A stretch of DNA of 64,000 bases from Mytilus edulis (GCF_963676685.1 NC_092348.1:15350867-15414866), one strand, 5' to 3'. Positions 1-11,279 are shown, counted from the stretch's first letter. The notes: generated by a model from the sequence alone, not told the origin. Program-made: numbers and translations.

Positions 1-474
1 GACAATATTTGTAGAATTTCCATACTGAAAAGATTATAAATTGTTGTGAGTTATTTTCGACTGCATGTCCTTTTTGTGTATTGATTTTTTTGTTGTTGTA
101 ATTCCTTATTAACAAAGCTATTTATTTATAATTGCTATTACAGTAATGAAGTCGGTAAATGCAGTTTTTCATTAGTATCAAATAAATAGCATGTACATGT
201 GATCATTGAAGCATATAAACTACTTGTTGCAATTTCAAAGGTTACTCACGACATGCCTGTTAATACGTTATGGTATTCATGCAGTTGTATCTTAAACCAT
301 TTTATGATAATGTCATTGAATTCACAAAGATAAGTACAGTACATAATAAAACAACATTCAATCAATGTGAAAAACGTGTCCTAGATTATTCTCTGAAGGT
401 TAAAACTGAGAATGGAAATGTTTCTGTAATTATCGACAATGTAATTTCCCATAAGAACTCCTCATAAATTTCCC
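1..474. other. No gene recognised; left flank of retroelement copy
   Basis: No supported gene. From about position 430 the sequence resembles 62,205-62,310, so the retroelement copy that follows may begin here. A 65-codon open frame at 270-467 has no recognisable domain and is probably chance or repeat-derived. Confidence 0.4.
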
Positions 475-2045
475 ATAAGAACTCCTTTTACGACTAGAAC
501 TGTAACACATTTACCATGAAGTTTTGAAAAAAAATATATCCTAGATTTAATTGATAAATTCAACAACACTTACCGTTATCTTGATGATATTTTTTCGTTA
601 AATAATCAAGAATTTTCTCAATATACTGCTGAAATTTACCCCAAGGAACTTACTTTAAATAAATTGAATTTATTCGGTAATAACTGTCCTTTCCTGGATT
701 TAGATATTTCGGTTTTAAACGGGAAACTACACACTAAAATTTACGACAAAAGAGACGATTTTCGTTCCCTATTGTTAATTTTTCATTTTTAGATGGTAAT
801 GTTCCTTTGGCACCATTTTACGGTGTTTATATTTCACAACTTGTTCGTTATGCCCGTGTCTGTTGTGACGTTTTTGATTTTAACGAACGCAACCTATGTA
901 TTACTGGTAAATTATTAAACCAGGGATATCGTTACCATAAATTACTTAAAACCTTTACTTAATTTTTCCATAGATATAAAGATTTGGTTTTGAAGTTTGG
1001 TTGTACCTGTAGAAAACTTATTTCAAACGGGATAGCACATCCTCATTTATACGGAAATGTTGTTAACCGTGCCCGGAAATTTAGAAATGATCCATGTAAA
1101 CTTGTCGCTCCTTTGAATAAACTTATTCTAAAAGGTTACCTATTCAACACTGTAATAAGATCATTGAATATTGTTTTTATTGGTATAAATATTGATTTTG
1201 TTATCTGTAGATTAAAAGCTAACTAAATAGTACTAGTATGTTATATACATATACATATTCATGGATCTACAATCTGTCGATACCTGTAACTTGGCATTGC
1301 ACATTTCTCTGGATGTTTATGACGTCTTTACACTAAATCCATTGGATGTTGGATGTGTACAGATTGATTGTTTAGTCTTAGATGCATGATTTTTTTTTTT
1401 TTATTAGTTGTTAGTGGCTTTGAACTAGCTGTCAGATAACTGCGAGTACTCTCAGATCTGTTCATTGTGTCTTTTTGTGTCGGGAGGTATAAGTACCCGG
1501 CCACGTCTAACTTGTATTTTTTGTCTGTCTGATGAGTTAAGCCTTTTACAACTGATTTTTATAGTTGTTCTTATGTTGTACTGTTATACCACTGTCCAAG
1601 GTTAGGGGAGGGTTGGGATCCCACTAACATGTTTAACCCCGCCACATTATTTATGTATGTGCCTGTCCCAAGTCAGGAGCCTGTAATTCAGTGGTTGTCG
1701 TTTGTTTATGTGTTACATATTTGTTTTTCGTTAATTTTTTTTTTCGTATGCACTACTACTTTTTTTCATAGGGCTGTACGGCATATTTTCAACGTTTATA
1801 TGCCCTGAACTTCGAAGAGTTTAAACTTAGACGAAAATTCGGTACAACTCCTTCCTTGTCTTCAATTTGACAGATATGTATATTTATATGTACTGGTAAC
1901 ATTCCTAAGTCATGTCCCTACGAGATACAACATAGAGATCATATCTGGGGAACAGTACGTAAACAAAATTAACTATCTATGAATATTATATATCTCCCCA
2001 ATAAAGGCGTGGTTTGAAAAACAGTTGTATTTACAAAGTGCACCA
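475..2045 (+). mobile_element. Decayed retroelement with Penelope-like reverse transcriptase, copy 1
   Basis: Conceptual translation of about 543-1,226 in broken frames gives reverse-transcriptase features in order: a catalytic RYLDDIF box near 575, then CPFLDLDISV and LHTKIYDKRDDF near 690-760, then SQLVRYARVC near 835 and a C-terminal open piece at 984-1,226. The spacing of YLDDI, the PFLD box and the T-x-Y-D-K-R segment resembles Penelope-like elements. I cannot exclude a related family. At least one frameshift near 770 and stops break the frame, so this is a pseudogene. Positions 1,227-2,045 are 3' non-coding sequence containing family motifs (cctgtcccaagtcaggagc near 1,663; agggctgtacggcatatttt near 1,770) that recur elsewhere in the window. 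Confidence 0.6.
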
Positions 2046-2233
2046 TGAACATAATTATTTTAAGTCTTTTCAACTCTACTATTTGGATGTATTGATCAAT
2101 CTAAATAATCCTTGGCTTATTCGGAATGAAATACAAACAATATGTTTTGAAATAAAAATTATTCTTCATTAGATCTTTTCTATAATATATTTCCATGTTA
2201 TTTTTTAAGATTTCTATGCAGTTTTAGAAAAGG

Positions 2234-2656
2234 ATGTTAAACCAAGTGGTAAGTAATATGAGGCAGGCATTACCTGTGAATGGGGACGGCTGGAAGTCTA
2301 TGATTTTTTTTAAAATCAACAATGTTAAAAAGAGAAACGGAAATACCGTTACGTTTCCGATTTTGGTTCTGTTGTTAGGGATTTTAGTTGTGACGTTATT
2401 TAAGTTGTGGCGTCATATTCAATGTAAAAAAGAAACGCTGTCATCAGGTAACGTTTTTTTAATAACAAACATTTTTTTTTAAATGAATTAGTATTAGTTC
2501 CTTTCTTAGACTGATAAATATACATTTTATTCAAAGTCTCATGTAAACAAGACCGGAAACGGAAGTAGAATTCTGCGCCGATCCGGAAATTCAAAAACGC
2601 GACAAAAAAAATTGAACGATTGTTCATTAGTACAATGAAAAATTCGGGAAATTTTC

Positions 2657-2693
<37 letters not shown>

Positions 2694-5600
2694 TGAATTT
2701 TCTACTGTAATGGGGGTCTTCGTCCCCATATAATTTATCACTTGAGCCGTTATATGAATGTAAACATAGTATGTAAAACTTATTGCAGATAACATATTTT
2801 TACGGGATCCCTTTCTTTTTTTTTTTTTCTTTTTTTTTTTTTGCAAAGGGATTTGTATGACTTTGATATAGGGGTAATATAAAACATATGTATATATATA
2901 TATATATACAAAAAAAGTTTCTTTTCAAGCGGTGTACAGAATTATATATTAAAAATTAAATACACAAAAAGAGTTTTAAAAGCAGCATTGTCTAGCGCTT
3001 TCATCCATCTTGGGACTTTTCAAGACTATGAACGTCGTTATGAACGTCGTTATGGGGAACACATTAGTATTATGACGTAACGTCATTGTTCGTAAAATAT
3101 CATCGAATTTTCCGATTTTACATCAAAGTGAAACAATGAAAAATTTGGTAACAGAAGAATCGATCATTTATAGTAGAAGACAACCGAAAAATTTGAAACG
3201 CCAACTTACAAAAGCGCGATTTGATATAGTTAAGAAGATATCATCCGTACAAATTTGTGGCGATTCACGCTGTGGAGTATGTTCCAGAGACAATTATATT
3301 TACTTAGAAATAGGCAGTACGAAATATTTCAAAAACGGTAAGAAATTTACAGTAAACGCAAATATGACTTGCAAATCAGAAAATGTAATCTATTGTATAA
3401 CATGTGTCAACTGTAAAGAAAACTACATCGGTCAAACAGGAAATAGTGTGTGTGAACGGGTCAGGATCCATAAACAGCAAATACGGCAACCCGAGTACAG
3501 ACAAATTCCGTTGAGCGAACATTTAGATATTTGTGCGGGAGGAAAATTCAAATTTTTCCCGTTCTTCAAATGTACAGAACCAACAGAAGAATACCGTAAA
3601 GAACTAGAAAGAAAATTTATAAAAGTGTTTGACGCCAAGCTTAATGCTTAGTAGTTACATGAACAATAACGTTGCGTCATACTACTAATATTTTACGAAC
3701 AATGACGTTACGTCATAATACTAATGTGTTCCCCATAACGACGTTCATAACGACGTTCATAGTCTTGAAAAGTCCCAAGATGGATGAAAGCGCTAGACAA
3801 TGCTGCTTTTAAAACTCTTTTTGTGTATTTAATTTTTAATATATATATATATATATATACCTTACAAACACACCATTATGTTTTTTTTATTTCATTTTCA
3901 TTTCAGAAAGAAAAGATGATCAGACTATCGGTAGGTATCAATAGTAATGTAACATTTGCTGTGTTGAGAGTCTGTCTCCTAAAATGTGAATAGACTTTCA
4001 CAACTTGAAGGGTTTTTTTTCATGCAAGACGGTAAACTATTTGCTTTTTAAGCTTACATTGGGGTCTATAATAAAGGAATGTTTTCTGATATAAAAAGAG
4101 AAGTTGAAATAAGGCATGTGTATATCCGATCAGGAATATAATAATTGTTTTCTGTGGATTGATACATTGTAGAGTTCTGTCAGTTTTTATGGTCTTCCTT
4201 TGAGCTTAGCAGTTTTATATTCTTTATTGATATAAATGTTTATAGTTTAGTAATGCTTATTGGTTTTTATTTAAGTGAATAATATAGTGTTATTGCATGA
4301 ATATTGGGAAATATTGTCCCGAGTAGAATTTTATATTGCACGAGCTTGCGAGTGCAATATATGTTCTACGAGGGACAATATTCCCCAATATTCATGCAAT
4401 AACCCTTTCATTGTATAGCAATATAATATTTGAAAGTAAAAATTGGATTAAACTAAGATTTTGTCGTTGATGACGTCATGAATTTTGAAGATTTATTGCA
4501 CTAGTGCAATATTGGAATTTATTGCACGCTAACTTTTGGTAACTTTCTGTAAGAAATATTATATTGCTATGCAATAATATATTTTCTCTACTAAATGACT
4601 TTCTCTATATCTGTTAAACTACAGATTGGCCCTACCTAGATTCGACACCTGTAAATCATATTTTTATGACTTTTTAGTTTTTCCTAAAACATTGTCCTAA
4701 AATCACTGAAGATATGGTTTGTCGAAATGTGCACTAAAAGTAAAAGAGTTCTACAAAAGTATAGTTATCTACTCGTAAATATATATTTAGAAACTATTTC
4801 CTCGACAGATGCATTGAGTTGGTAACATCATAATTGAATGTCGTAAATAATCAATTTTGATCTTGTTCCACCATTGATATATGCCTAACTTTTGCCAGCA
4901 ACCAAGTTGAATGTGGCATTAATTTAGCAGGACTGATATTATATTAGTCTGACTGTTTGATTTCAGTTACATTTTACATTTCATTTTGAATTTACTTTCA
5001 AATGCTAATGCTATATAAAGGTATACGAAGATGTGATAAGAGGGCCACTGAGACAACTGTCAATCCATGTATGTGTATGTCGTGCATTTAAATAAGAATT
5101 TACTTTCGCTTTAGCCATTGTACAATTAAAAAAAATATACATTATAAAATTAACAAAGTAAGATTGTATAGCATTAGAACCATTCCTAACGATTTGATGA
5201 GGTTTAACTCTTGTGAAAGGATTTTATTTTGATCCTGCTTTAACTAATAATGCCAACAAAGAAATTCAGAATGGAAATGGGTAAAGTGTCATAGAGACAA
5301 CAACCCGACCAAAGACTGTGCTTATAGAGCTGACACCTCAACAACATGTATACTAGCTCATTGATAATAGACGTCATACTAAACTCTTAAACTCCTAAAT
5401 ATATAAATTAACTAAAATTGAAAATCTAACGAGTACCAAACAAAAAAATACCCGATTCTGTTTTCTATTAATAAAATAACAGATTTCCAATATACAAAGC
5501 CGTTGTACATAATGTATCTCGTCATGACAATACAAAAGAATGTTTGATGGAGTATTATAAATTATTTTAATGTACTACGACTTTGATCGGAAAGACAAGA

Positions 5601-8600
5601 ATGCATTTTTCCGCAAATGTGTATAAATTATTTAACTTAATATTTTAACACAGGTTTAAAGAAAGTTGCGCTAAGAGGTAAGTGTTTTAAAAAGTTCAAA
5701 AATTCTTTCTGTATTGTTGCATTTGGATTTACTAAAATAATGCATTGTTCATAAGATCTTTAGCTCACTATTTTTGTTTACATGTACTTCGTCCGAAAAT
5801 AAGTCCATCAACGTTATATTTACATTTGCAGAAGGAAATGTTTACATTTGCCTCGGCAGGATTTTTACCCATGCTCCTGAGACATGGTGTCAACCCCACA
5901 TACACTGTGCACCTCGCCAAAGACCAATACAAATAACTGTTGAATTAAAGAGATAGTCCAATAATGCCTTTCCTTGTTGGCTTCACGCATAGTTATAACA
6001 GAGTGTTGTTGTATAGGGATATGTACATAGTAGATATCCGTCGTGAACTTATCATGCAGTCACACAAAACCAATGCCATTTTATTATTTAGTCTAAGAAT
6101 ATATTTCAACTTTGCGACATTTTTTCTCAATCGAATAACTTAGGGCTGTACTATGCTGTACAGGGCTATCACCATACAATACTTAACCTGCAAATACAAC
6201 CACAATGTTAGATTTGAAAATTTAACGGGAGCAGAATTTGGGTTATCCCGAACCGAAATTCTTACTCAAGCTTGTGTGATATTATGTCAACATCTCTTGT
6301 ACAGTTTCTAGCGGCATAGGCTCCTCGGCAAAATAGGCTATATACACTTTTAACATTTCTTAATATATTTATTATCTTGATAGCCTTCAACGCTTTCAGC
6401 ATTTGTGATGCAGGTAAGTCAAGAATAGCGATTTGGTCACTTGAAATTTATAACGTTTTTCTCCCATTTTTCAACCAATTACATTAATTACATATATTAT
6501 TAGCATTCATTTGTCCTTAGTTTATGACAGCTAAGAGGGTCATTTATGTGAGAATATTTCTCAATATTACTTTCGATTAATAAGAGCATCAAAACCGAAT
6601 TCTGACACTTCCAAGTCTCTGCATCTCTCTCTGCACCTCATCCTCTCTCACTGTATCACACCATCCTATATAGACGCAACCTTTAATATTCTGACTCTTA
6701 CAGCTGATGGATACACCACCGAACAAATTTCAAGTCTAAGTAGGGATACAACAGACGACAAAGGAGTTGATGGTAGTATCCATACTTATGCTCACACTAA
6801 AAAACAGTTAGATCCTTGGTGGATTGTAGACCTCACCAAGAACTACAAGGTCAAGAAAATCAAAGTACTAAGTAGAACCTCAAAGGCTGGTATGTTTTCC
6901 TTAAATATTATCAAAAGCAAGTTATTTAATATTTTGACGAAATACGAAAACGGATATTATACAAGAAAAATACAAGAAAAATCATGTAATCGATTAATCA
7001 GATTGGTTCATGTTATTGCTTTCTTTTTGTAATGTGCAACAGATGTAGGATAATACTTTTCAGTTTTTTTCACAACTTGATTTCGTGACTAAACTTTAAA
7101 AAGTGACGGTTTCCTGATAAATTCAAGCTTGAAATTAAAAATATTCATCATTGTGATACTTCTATCCTTTTGGGCAGACATACGCAACTTTTAATAAAAT
7201 GAACAAAAGCGTTTAAAAAAAAAAGAATATCTTCTAAAACAAAAGTATGCTCTTAATTGAGTAACATGTACAGTTCTTTGGAAATTTTATATATATATAT
7301 TCATTTTCAAGAAAAATCGAAGATGTTCAATCGAAAAATATATTACAGATTCTCTTATAACATAATGAGGCCAAATGTCATTTAAACAACATGTCTCCTT
7401 TTAATCCTTTTCAAGCTAATTTTGTATAACTGTGAAAAAAACATCTTTTTCCTAATATTAACATCTGGTATGCCCTTTTAAATAACCACGTGATTGTTTG
7501 AGCACTCAACCAATTGTTGGCAGCTGCATTAGCATTTACACACCTTATTTTTAAGGAGGTTATTTGGTTCCATATCCCCATTCATGGTGTATTGACTTTT
7601 GCTTAATTGACATTTTAAAATTAATTATGTCATGAATCAATCTAAGATTACACACTAATGACAAGTTGTATGAGCATTTGCACGTCTTATTTTACGTAAA
7701 TCATAGTTGATATGTTTCACTCAATTGAGGTTTGTAACACGGATTTTTTTTCTCAATCGATTTATGGCTTTTTAACGCCGGTTAACTATTGTTGCCTTCA
7801 TTTTATTAAGATTATTGGCCCTCCCCTCATTCGTTGTTTATTTATTTTTACTTTCTTGCTCAGTTGAAATACTGACATTGTTATTTCAGCATTTGCACTA
7901 TTTTATCAAAATATCTCAGGTGACACATATCTTAGTATAAAAAGTAGATATTGTTACATAATCTGGGAATTGAAAATTAACAACTATCTTGGTATATCTT
8001 TTTGAACTCTTGTTGTGTACCTTTTGATTAAAAGTTTATCATTTGTGTAATCAACTCATGAGCCTAGTAATCCCAGTAAATTCCGACAGTGTTTGACCCA
8101 GATCTATTATGTTGCTGGTTATACGTTTCTTAGCTTGTTCTCTCCCAGGTTGTAAATACGTTTCCAACAATCATTTTAGGACAGATTTTTGTTGAAGGGA
8201 TTTCATATTCGCCTGTGTTTTAATCTTCATTTTCAAACATTTTTTGGCATAAGAAAAAATCTATGCAGCCAAGTAATTGCCGTCATTGTAGAGAAGAGAA
8301 AGACATGCATCTTATGAATAAACATGTCGTTTTCATAAAGTTCACATGGAAGGATCTGTAATTGAATTTCTTATTTCAAAGAATTTTATCTCTTTGGTTA
8401 TTTCAGGAGGTGGCAAGAATTTCAAAATGGTAACAGCTTTAGTTGGACCTGATAAGGAAAATATGAAAGAATGTGGCTCTTTTAAAGGACCAGCAAAAAG
8501 ATCACAATTCATAACTTTCAATTGTAAAGAGCCAGTCAACGGAAAATTTGTCAAACTGCAGAGTAAAGGCATTAATAGTTTGAGTTTTGCTGAGCTTCAA

Positions 8601-8618
8601 GTTTATGCTATTCATTAA
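2234..8618 (+). CDS. Fucolectin/F5-8C-like (FTP-type) carbohydrate-binding protein, multi-exon model
   Basis: The two 3' exons are well supported: 6,704-6,889 and 8,407-8,618 (stop TAA), both with clean AG/GT borders and phase 1. They encode a galactose-binding-like fold of the eel fucolectin/tachylectin-4 type: GVDG and HTYAHT, then DPWWIVDL, YKVKKIKVLSR, and at the end GKFVKLQS and LSFAELQVYA. The microexon 5,654-5,677 (GLKKVALR) matches the usual domain opening 'NVALRG' and joins in phase, giving about 140 domain residues. Phase-compatible exons further upstream are 3,907-3,930 (24 nt) and an exon ending at 2,447. That one holds a membrane segment (TFPILVLLLGILVVTLF, after ATG 2,234), so a type II membrane lectin is possible. 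The 5' exons are inferred. The family binds sugars in recognition or immunity; no ligand can be read here. Confidence 0.6.
2640..2900. repeat. Low-complexity poly-T tracts and AT microsatellite
   Basis: Long T runs at about 2,659-2,691 and 2,814-2,842, and a (TA)n stretch near 2,888-2,908. The apparent minus-strand open frame across them is a poly-lysine artefact. Confidence 0.85.
2943..3845 (+). mobile_element. GIY-YIG element with perfect 158-bp terminal inverted repeats
   Basis: The left arm (2,943-3,100) and right arm (3,688-3,845) are exact reverse complements over all 158 bases as far as I can read. They enclose one intact ORF (3,136-3,651). Each arm holds a tandem 12-mer (gaacgtcgttat, about 3,029-3,053 on the left) and the near-palindrome tgacgtaacgtca. 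A diverged copy of the inner arm segment lies at 3,661-3,687, beside the right arm. The right arm runs into a (TA)n tract, and no clear target-site duplication can be defined. The element lies in a presumed intron of the lectin gene. Identical arms suggest recent insertion or gene conversion. Confidence 0.85.
3136..3651 (+). CDS. GIY-YIG endonuclease domain protein, Penelope-like element type
   Basis: A 171-residue ORF. It begins with a basic linker (RRQPKNLKRQLTKARF) like the segment joining RT to endonuclease in Penelope-like elements. Next comes a cysteine cluster CGDSRCGVC (residues about 41-49), CKSENVIYCITCVNC (the 'GIY' strand inside a CxxC knuckle), then YIGQTGN, an R in ERVRIHK, H128 in LSEHLDIC, and a late Glu in ELERKFIKVF, the expected catalytic Glu. 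These are the features of the GIY-YIG fold, which cuts DNA to start target-primed insertion. No reverse transcriptase is present between the inverted repeats. ATG 3,136 is the first Met; the frame is open from 3,076, inside the left repeat. It ends with two consecutive TAG codons. It could be a PLE-derived fragment mobilised in trans. Confidence 0.75.
   Translation: MKNLVTEESIIYSRRQPKNLKRQLTKARFDIVKKISSVQICGDSRCGVCSRDNYIYLEIGSTKYFKNGKKFTVNANMTCKSENVIYCITCVNCKENYIGQTGNSVCERVRIHKQQIRQPEYRQIPLSEHLDICAGGKFKFFPFFKCTEPTEEYRKELERKFIKVFDAKLNA
4291..4402. repeat. Foldback (inverted-repeat) element
   Basis: Arms of about 50 bases, 'tattgcatgaatattggg...' and its near-exact complement ending at 4,402, separated by roughly 10 bases near 4,346. 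Only a few mismatches. No ORF. Confidence 0.8.
4411..4574. mobile_element. Short MITE with about 21-bp inverted ends
   Basis: 'ttgtatagcaatataatatt' at 4,411-4,430 is inverted at 4,554-4,574 with one mismatch. The interior repeats 'attgcac' motifs also found in the loop of the adjacent foldback, so the two may be parts of one composite element. Confidence 0.55.
5245..5440 (-). repeat. Dispersed mussel repeat ('caacaacccgacc' family), fragment
   Basis: 'gaatggaaatgggtaaagtg' followed by 'gagacaacaacccgacc' and 'tactagctcattgataatagacg' match the copy at 11,894-12,070. Strand assigned by comparison with that element's 3' region. Confidence 0.6.
5832..5956 (+). CDS. Possible alternative terminal exon of the lectin gene
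   Basis: Acceptor 'catttgcag' precedes 5,832. In the phase left by microexon 5,654-5,677 the frame stays open for about 41 residues to TAG at 5,954. The product is Cys/His-rich (ICLGRIF, TWCQPHIHC) with no recognised domain. If used, it would end the protein before the lectin domain. This is inference from splice phase only; it may be intron sequence. Confidence 0.25.
6362..6413 (+). CDS. Possible signal-peptide exon of the lectin gene (alternative start)
   Basis: A hydrophobic stretch (FIILIAFNAFSICDA) runs into the donor 'gtaagt' at 6,414 and joins exon 6,704 in phase, the expected layout for a secreted lectin. There is no in-frame ATG between it and the stop at 6,317, so the start codon would have to come from another exon, or the exon is not real. 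Confidence 0.3.
6704..6889 (+). CDS. FTP lectin exon, N-terminal half of the sugar-binding domain
   Basis: Acceptor 'ttacag' precedes 6,704 and donor 'gtatgt' follows 6,889; phase 1 at both ends. It encodes DGYTTEQISSLSRD, then the VDG turn and the DPWWIVDL strand typical of fucolectin-type domains. It can follow either the microexon 5,654-5,677 or the signal-like exon ending at 6,413, since both leave one base of the shared Ala codon. Confidence 0.8.
6890..8406. other. Lectin intron, no further feature seen
   Basis: AT-rich intron between the two strong lectin exons. A short (TA)n tract lies near 7,290. I see no ORF, RNA gene or clear mobile element in it. Confidence 0.6.
8407..8618 (+). 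CDS. FTP lectin terminal exon
   Basis: Acceptor 'atttcag' ends at 8,406; the exon starts in phase 1 and ends with TAA at 8,616-8,618. It completes the beta-sandwich with KMVTALVGP, ECGSFKGP, FITFNC and the closing LSFAELQVYA strand. The two cysteines (in KECGSF and TFNCKE) could form the domain disulphide. Confidence 0.8.
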
Positions 8619-8890
8619 AGTTGAAACGTATCATTTGGTCTATTCTTTAACATTTTTCAAAATTCTATCATAAAAACTACTTTCAAACAAAAAACCTGTG
8701 GAAATCGAATAATTGAGCTAGCCATGATGTTTCAACAATGTTAGCATATCTTGGTATGTGCCATAAAAGTCTGGATAGGGAATACGAAATAACAGGTAAA
8801 GGACAAGTCGTGATAACGCCCCTGTTATATCACCTGATTTTGACTTAGATGTGAGAATGACATCAGAATCGCAATATACAGTAGTATTTA
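8619..8890. other. 3' flank of lectin gene
   Basis: Probable 3' UTR and flank after TAA 8,618. No confident poly(A) signal can be assigned. Confidence 0.4.
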
Positions 8891-8994
8891 TATTTAAACC
8901 TGGTCCGACATCTTTGCATTAGAGATTAAAACTTCTTGCTTTTCGTAAAAAAATCTTAGGAAAAAGATCGTTGTCGGAATTTAATGCGATTGTC

Positions 8995-9210
8995 ATACAA
9001 GTACGAGATTTAGCTAGCTATAAAACCAGGTTCAATCCACATTTTTTTCTACATGATAAATTGCCGGTATTAAGTCATGAATATGACAGTTGTAATCCAT
9101 TCGTTTGATGTGTTTGAGCTTTTGATTTTGCCATTTGATTGCGGACTTCCGTTTTGAAGTTTCCTCGGAGATCGGTATTTTTGTTATTTTTTTATATTAA
9201 AAATAGATTA
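8995..9210 (+). repeat. Dispersed repeat family B, copy 1
   Basis: 'tagctagctataaaaccagg', 'gaatatgacagttgt' and 'gagcttttgattttgccatt' recur in the same order at 10,089-10,270. Non-coding. Confidence 0.75.
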
Positions 9211-10079
9211 TCTACATACTTACTTCTACCTGTTTGTGCCTTCAGAGGTCATAGACGGTTTGTTAGCATCCGAACGCAGTATTACTTATTAATAATAATA
9301 TCATTCTTTCTATTTCCATCGCCTGAATTTGATAGGGTTAATCCTCAGAAATCTTAAGTTAGTTTTTTTTTAAAACTAGTACCTGTTAGCTTTATTTGAG
9401 TGAGACATAATTGATTAATGTTGCCGGTTGTGTGGTTTAAATGTCTTTGCAAATCGAAATGGCATGAAACCTATTGGAATTTTTTAAGGAATTTTTTTTC
9501 AAATAGTAAAACAATATAGCTAGTTATTCATGCATCAATCGGATATCAATTTTCTTGGATTTTTCTTTCAAACAAGAAATATATAATTTTGATAGATATC
9601 TTCATGAAAGAATGTCGACCTGCTCATAAATTTAACATAAAAAAGAGGAAAGAAAATGTCTGATTCATTAATATGGAACTTCTTGCAAGTCGGCTGTAAC
9701 CATATATAATTAGATAATTACCCAGAATCTAATATTTTTGAAAACCTTTTTAAACTAGGTCGACAGTCTTTTGCCAATGCTATACATCAAGTTTAAAGCC
9801 TACAATTTTAAAGCTAGTTCAAGGCGAATTATAACTTATAAATCAAAGCATCGTATTTTTTATCATAAAAAAAAGAAGTAAATAATTACTTCCAGTTTAA
9901 AAAACAGACTTTAAGCATAAGGAGAAACCTTAGCTAACACATCTTTCATAGACTTCTATAAATATATATTTAAGCTCTTAAAATAGAGATAATTTGCCAT
10001 TTCTGGTGACATTACACAGAACCAAAAACAAAAAGTAGGGTTTCTTTGCATAATGCCTGAAATAACATAGATACTTCTT

Positions 10080-10290
10080 ATCCAGCTTAAGCTAGCTATG
10101 AAACCAAGTTTAAACCACTATTTTCTACATAAAAAAATGCCTGTACCAATACAGGAATATAACAGTTGTTTTCAATTCTTTTAATGTGTTTGTGCTTTTG
10201 ATTTTGCCATTTGATCGATCATATATAGGGACTTTCCCTTTTAAATTTTTTCTCTGAGTTTAGTATTTTTGTGATTTTCTTTTTGTTACT
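10080..10290 (+). repeat. Dispersed repeat family B, copy 2
   Basis: Same motif order as 8,995-9,210 with about 15-20% divergence by eye, including 'tgtgcttttgattttgccat' and 'tagtatttttgtgatttt'. Confidence 0.75.
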
Positions 10291-10519
10291 CTCGTTTAAA
10301 AAGCTTACATTACATTGTATACAAAAATATATTGTTTAATGTACTTTTGCTTGAAATGATGGAAAATATACTTTTCGTTTTACAAAATGGCACTTCCAGT
10401 GTTGTTTGATTGGTATTTTATGATACTTCCAAAAGTACATCTTTTATGCGAACTTTTGAATGAATTGAGTGCAAAAAATACTACTTCTAGTTTATATCCA
10501 GTCAATATGAAAATAAGAT

Positions 10520-11140
10520 GTTTGATTGCCAATGACACAACTATCCACAAGAGACCAGATGACACAGAATTTAACACTTATATGTCACCGTACGACCTTC
10601 AACAATGAGCAAATCCCGTTTTGCATAATCAGAGATAAAAGGCCCCGATATGATGAATGTAAAGCAAATCAAACTAGAAAACTAACGGTCTGATTTATGT
10701 ACAAAACAATGAACGAATGAATGGTTCACAGCAATAAAAAACAACTACTGAATTACAGGCTTGAGACAGGCACATACAGAATAAGGCGTAGTTAAAATAG
10801 TTTGAAGGCGCGCTAACCCTCTTCTTACGGTTAATTTACCTTGGACAAAGGTGTAACAGTATAACTTAAGAAAAAACTATTAAAATTAGTTCAAAAGAAC
10901 TTAACTAATTAGATCGATGCTAAGCAGAATTACATCTAACACAGAGTGGACAAGACAGGGTACTTATACATCAGCACACAAAGTTCAGAGATCTGAGAGT
11001 ACTTGCACTAACAGTACAAAAATCATGCAACTAAGACTAAAATATAAATGAGTCCACATCCAAAATCTACCTTTAGTGTAAAGACGTAATTAGCAGTCGG
11101 GAAACAACCTTGTACAATACCAAGATACAGGTATCTACAT
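10520..11140 (-). repeat. 3' non-coding part of retroelement family, minus-strand copy
   Basis: Motifs include 'gtcaccgtacgaccttcaac', 'aaaggccccgatatgatgaa', 'ttacaggcttgagacaggca' and 'ggacaaaggtgtaacagt'. The latter part is the complement of the sequence that follows the RT fragment at 1,227-1,790. The 73-codon open frame at 10,387-10,608 runs into this repeat and is not considered a gene. Confidence 0.65.
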
Positions 11141-11279
11141 ATTGTAGAGCCATGAAGATACACTTACTTGAATAGATATGATTGAAGCTTTAAATTTTCT
11201 CCTGGACAACATATATGTACGTTTTGGCGAGAAGTAGGTATTTCTATGGGAACTTACTGTAACCCTTTAATAACAGATG

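Noticed and set aside
1525..1570. Hammerhead-like 'ctgatgag' word in the retroelement 3' region
   Set aside because: The matching 'gaaa' core and three stems cannot be found nearby, so a ribozyme is not supported. The inverted arms at 2,943-3,100 and 3,688-3,845 also lack the two core boxes.
2400..2846. 148-codon minus-strand frame
   Set aside because: Its length comes from two poly-A/T tracts (Lys runs). No domain is present.
10387..10608. 73-codon plus-strand frame as a small gene
   Set aside because: Its 3' half is a dispersed mussel repeat found at other sites, and the N-terminal half has no recognisable domain.
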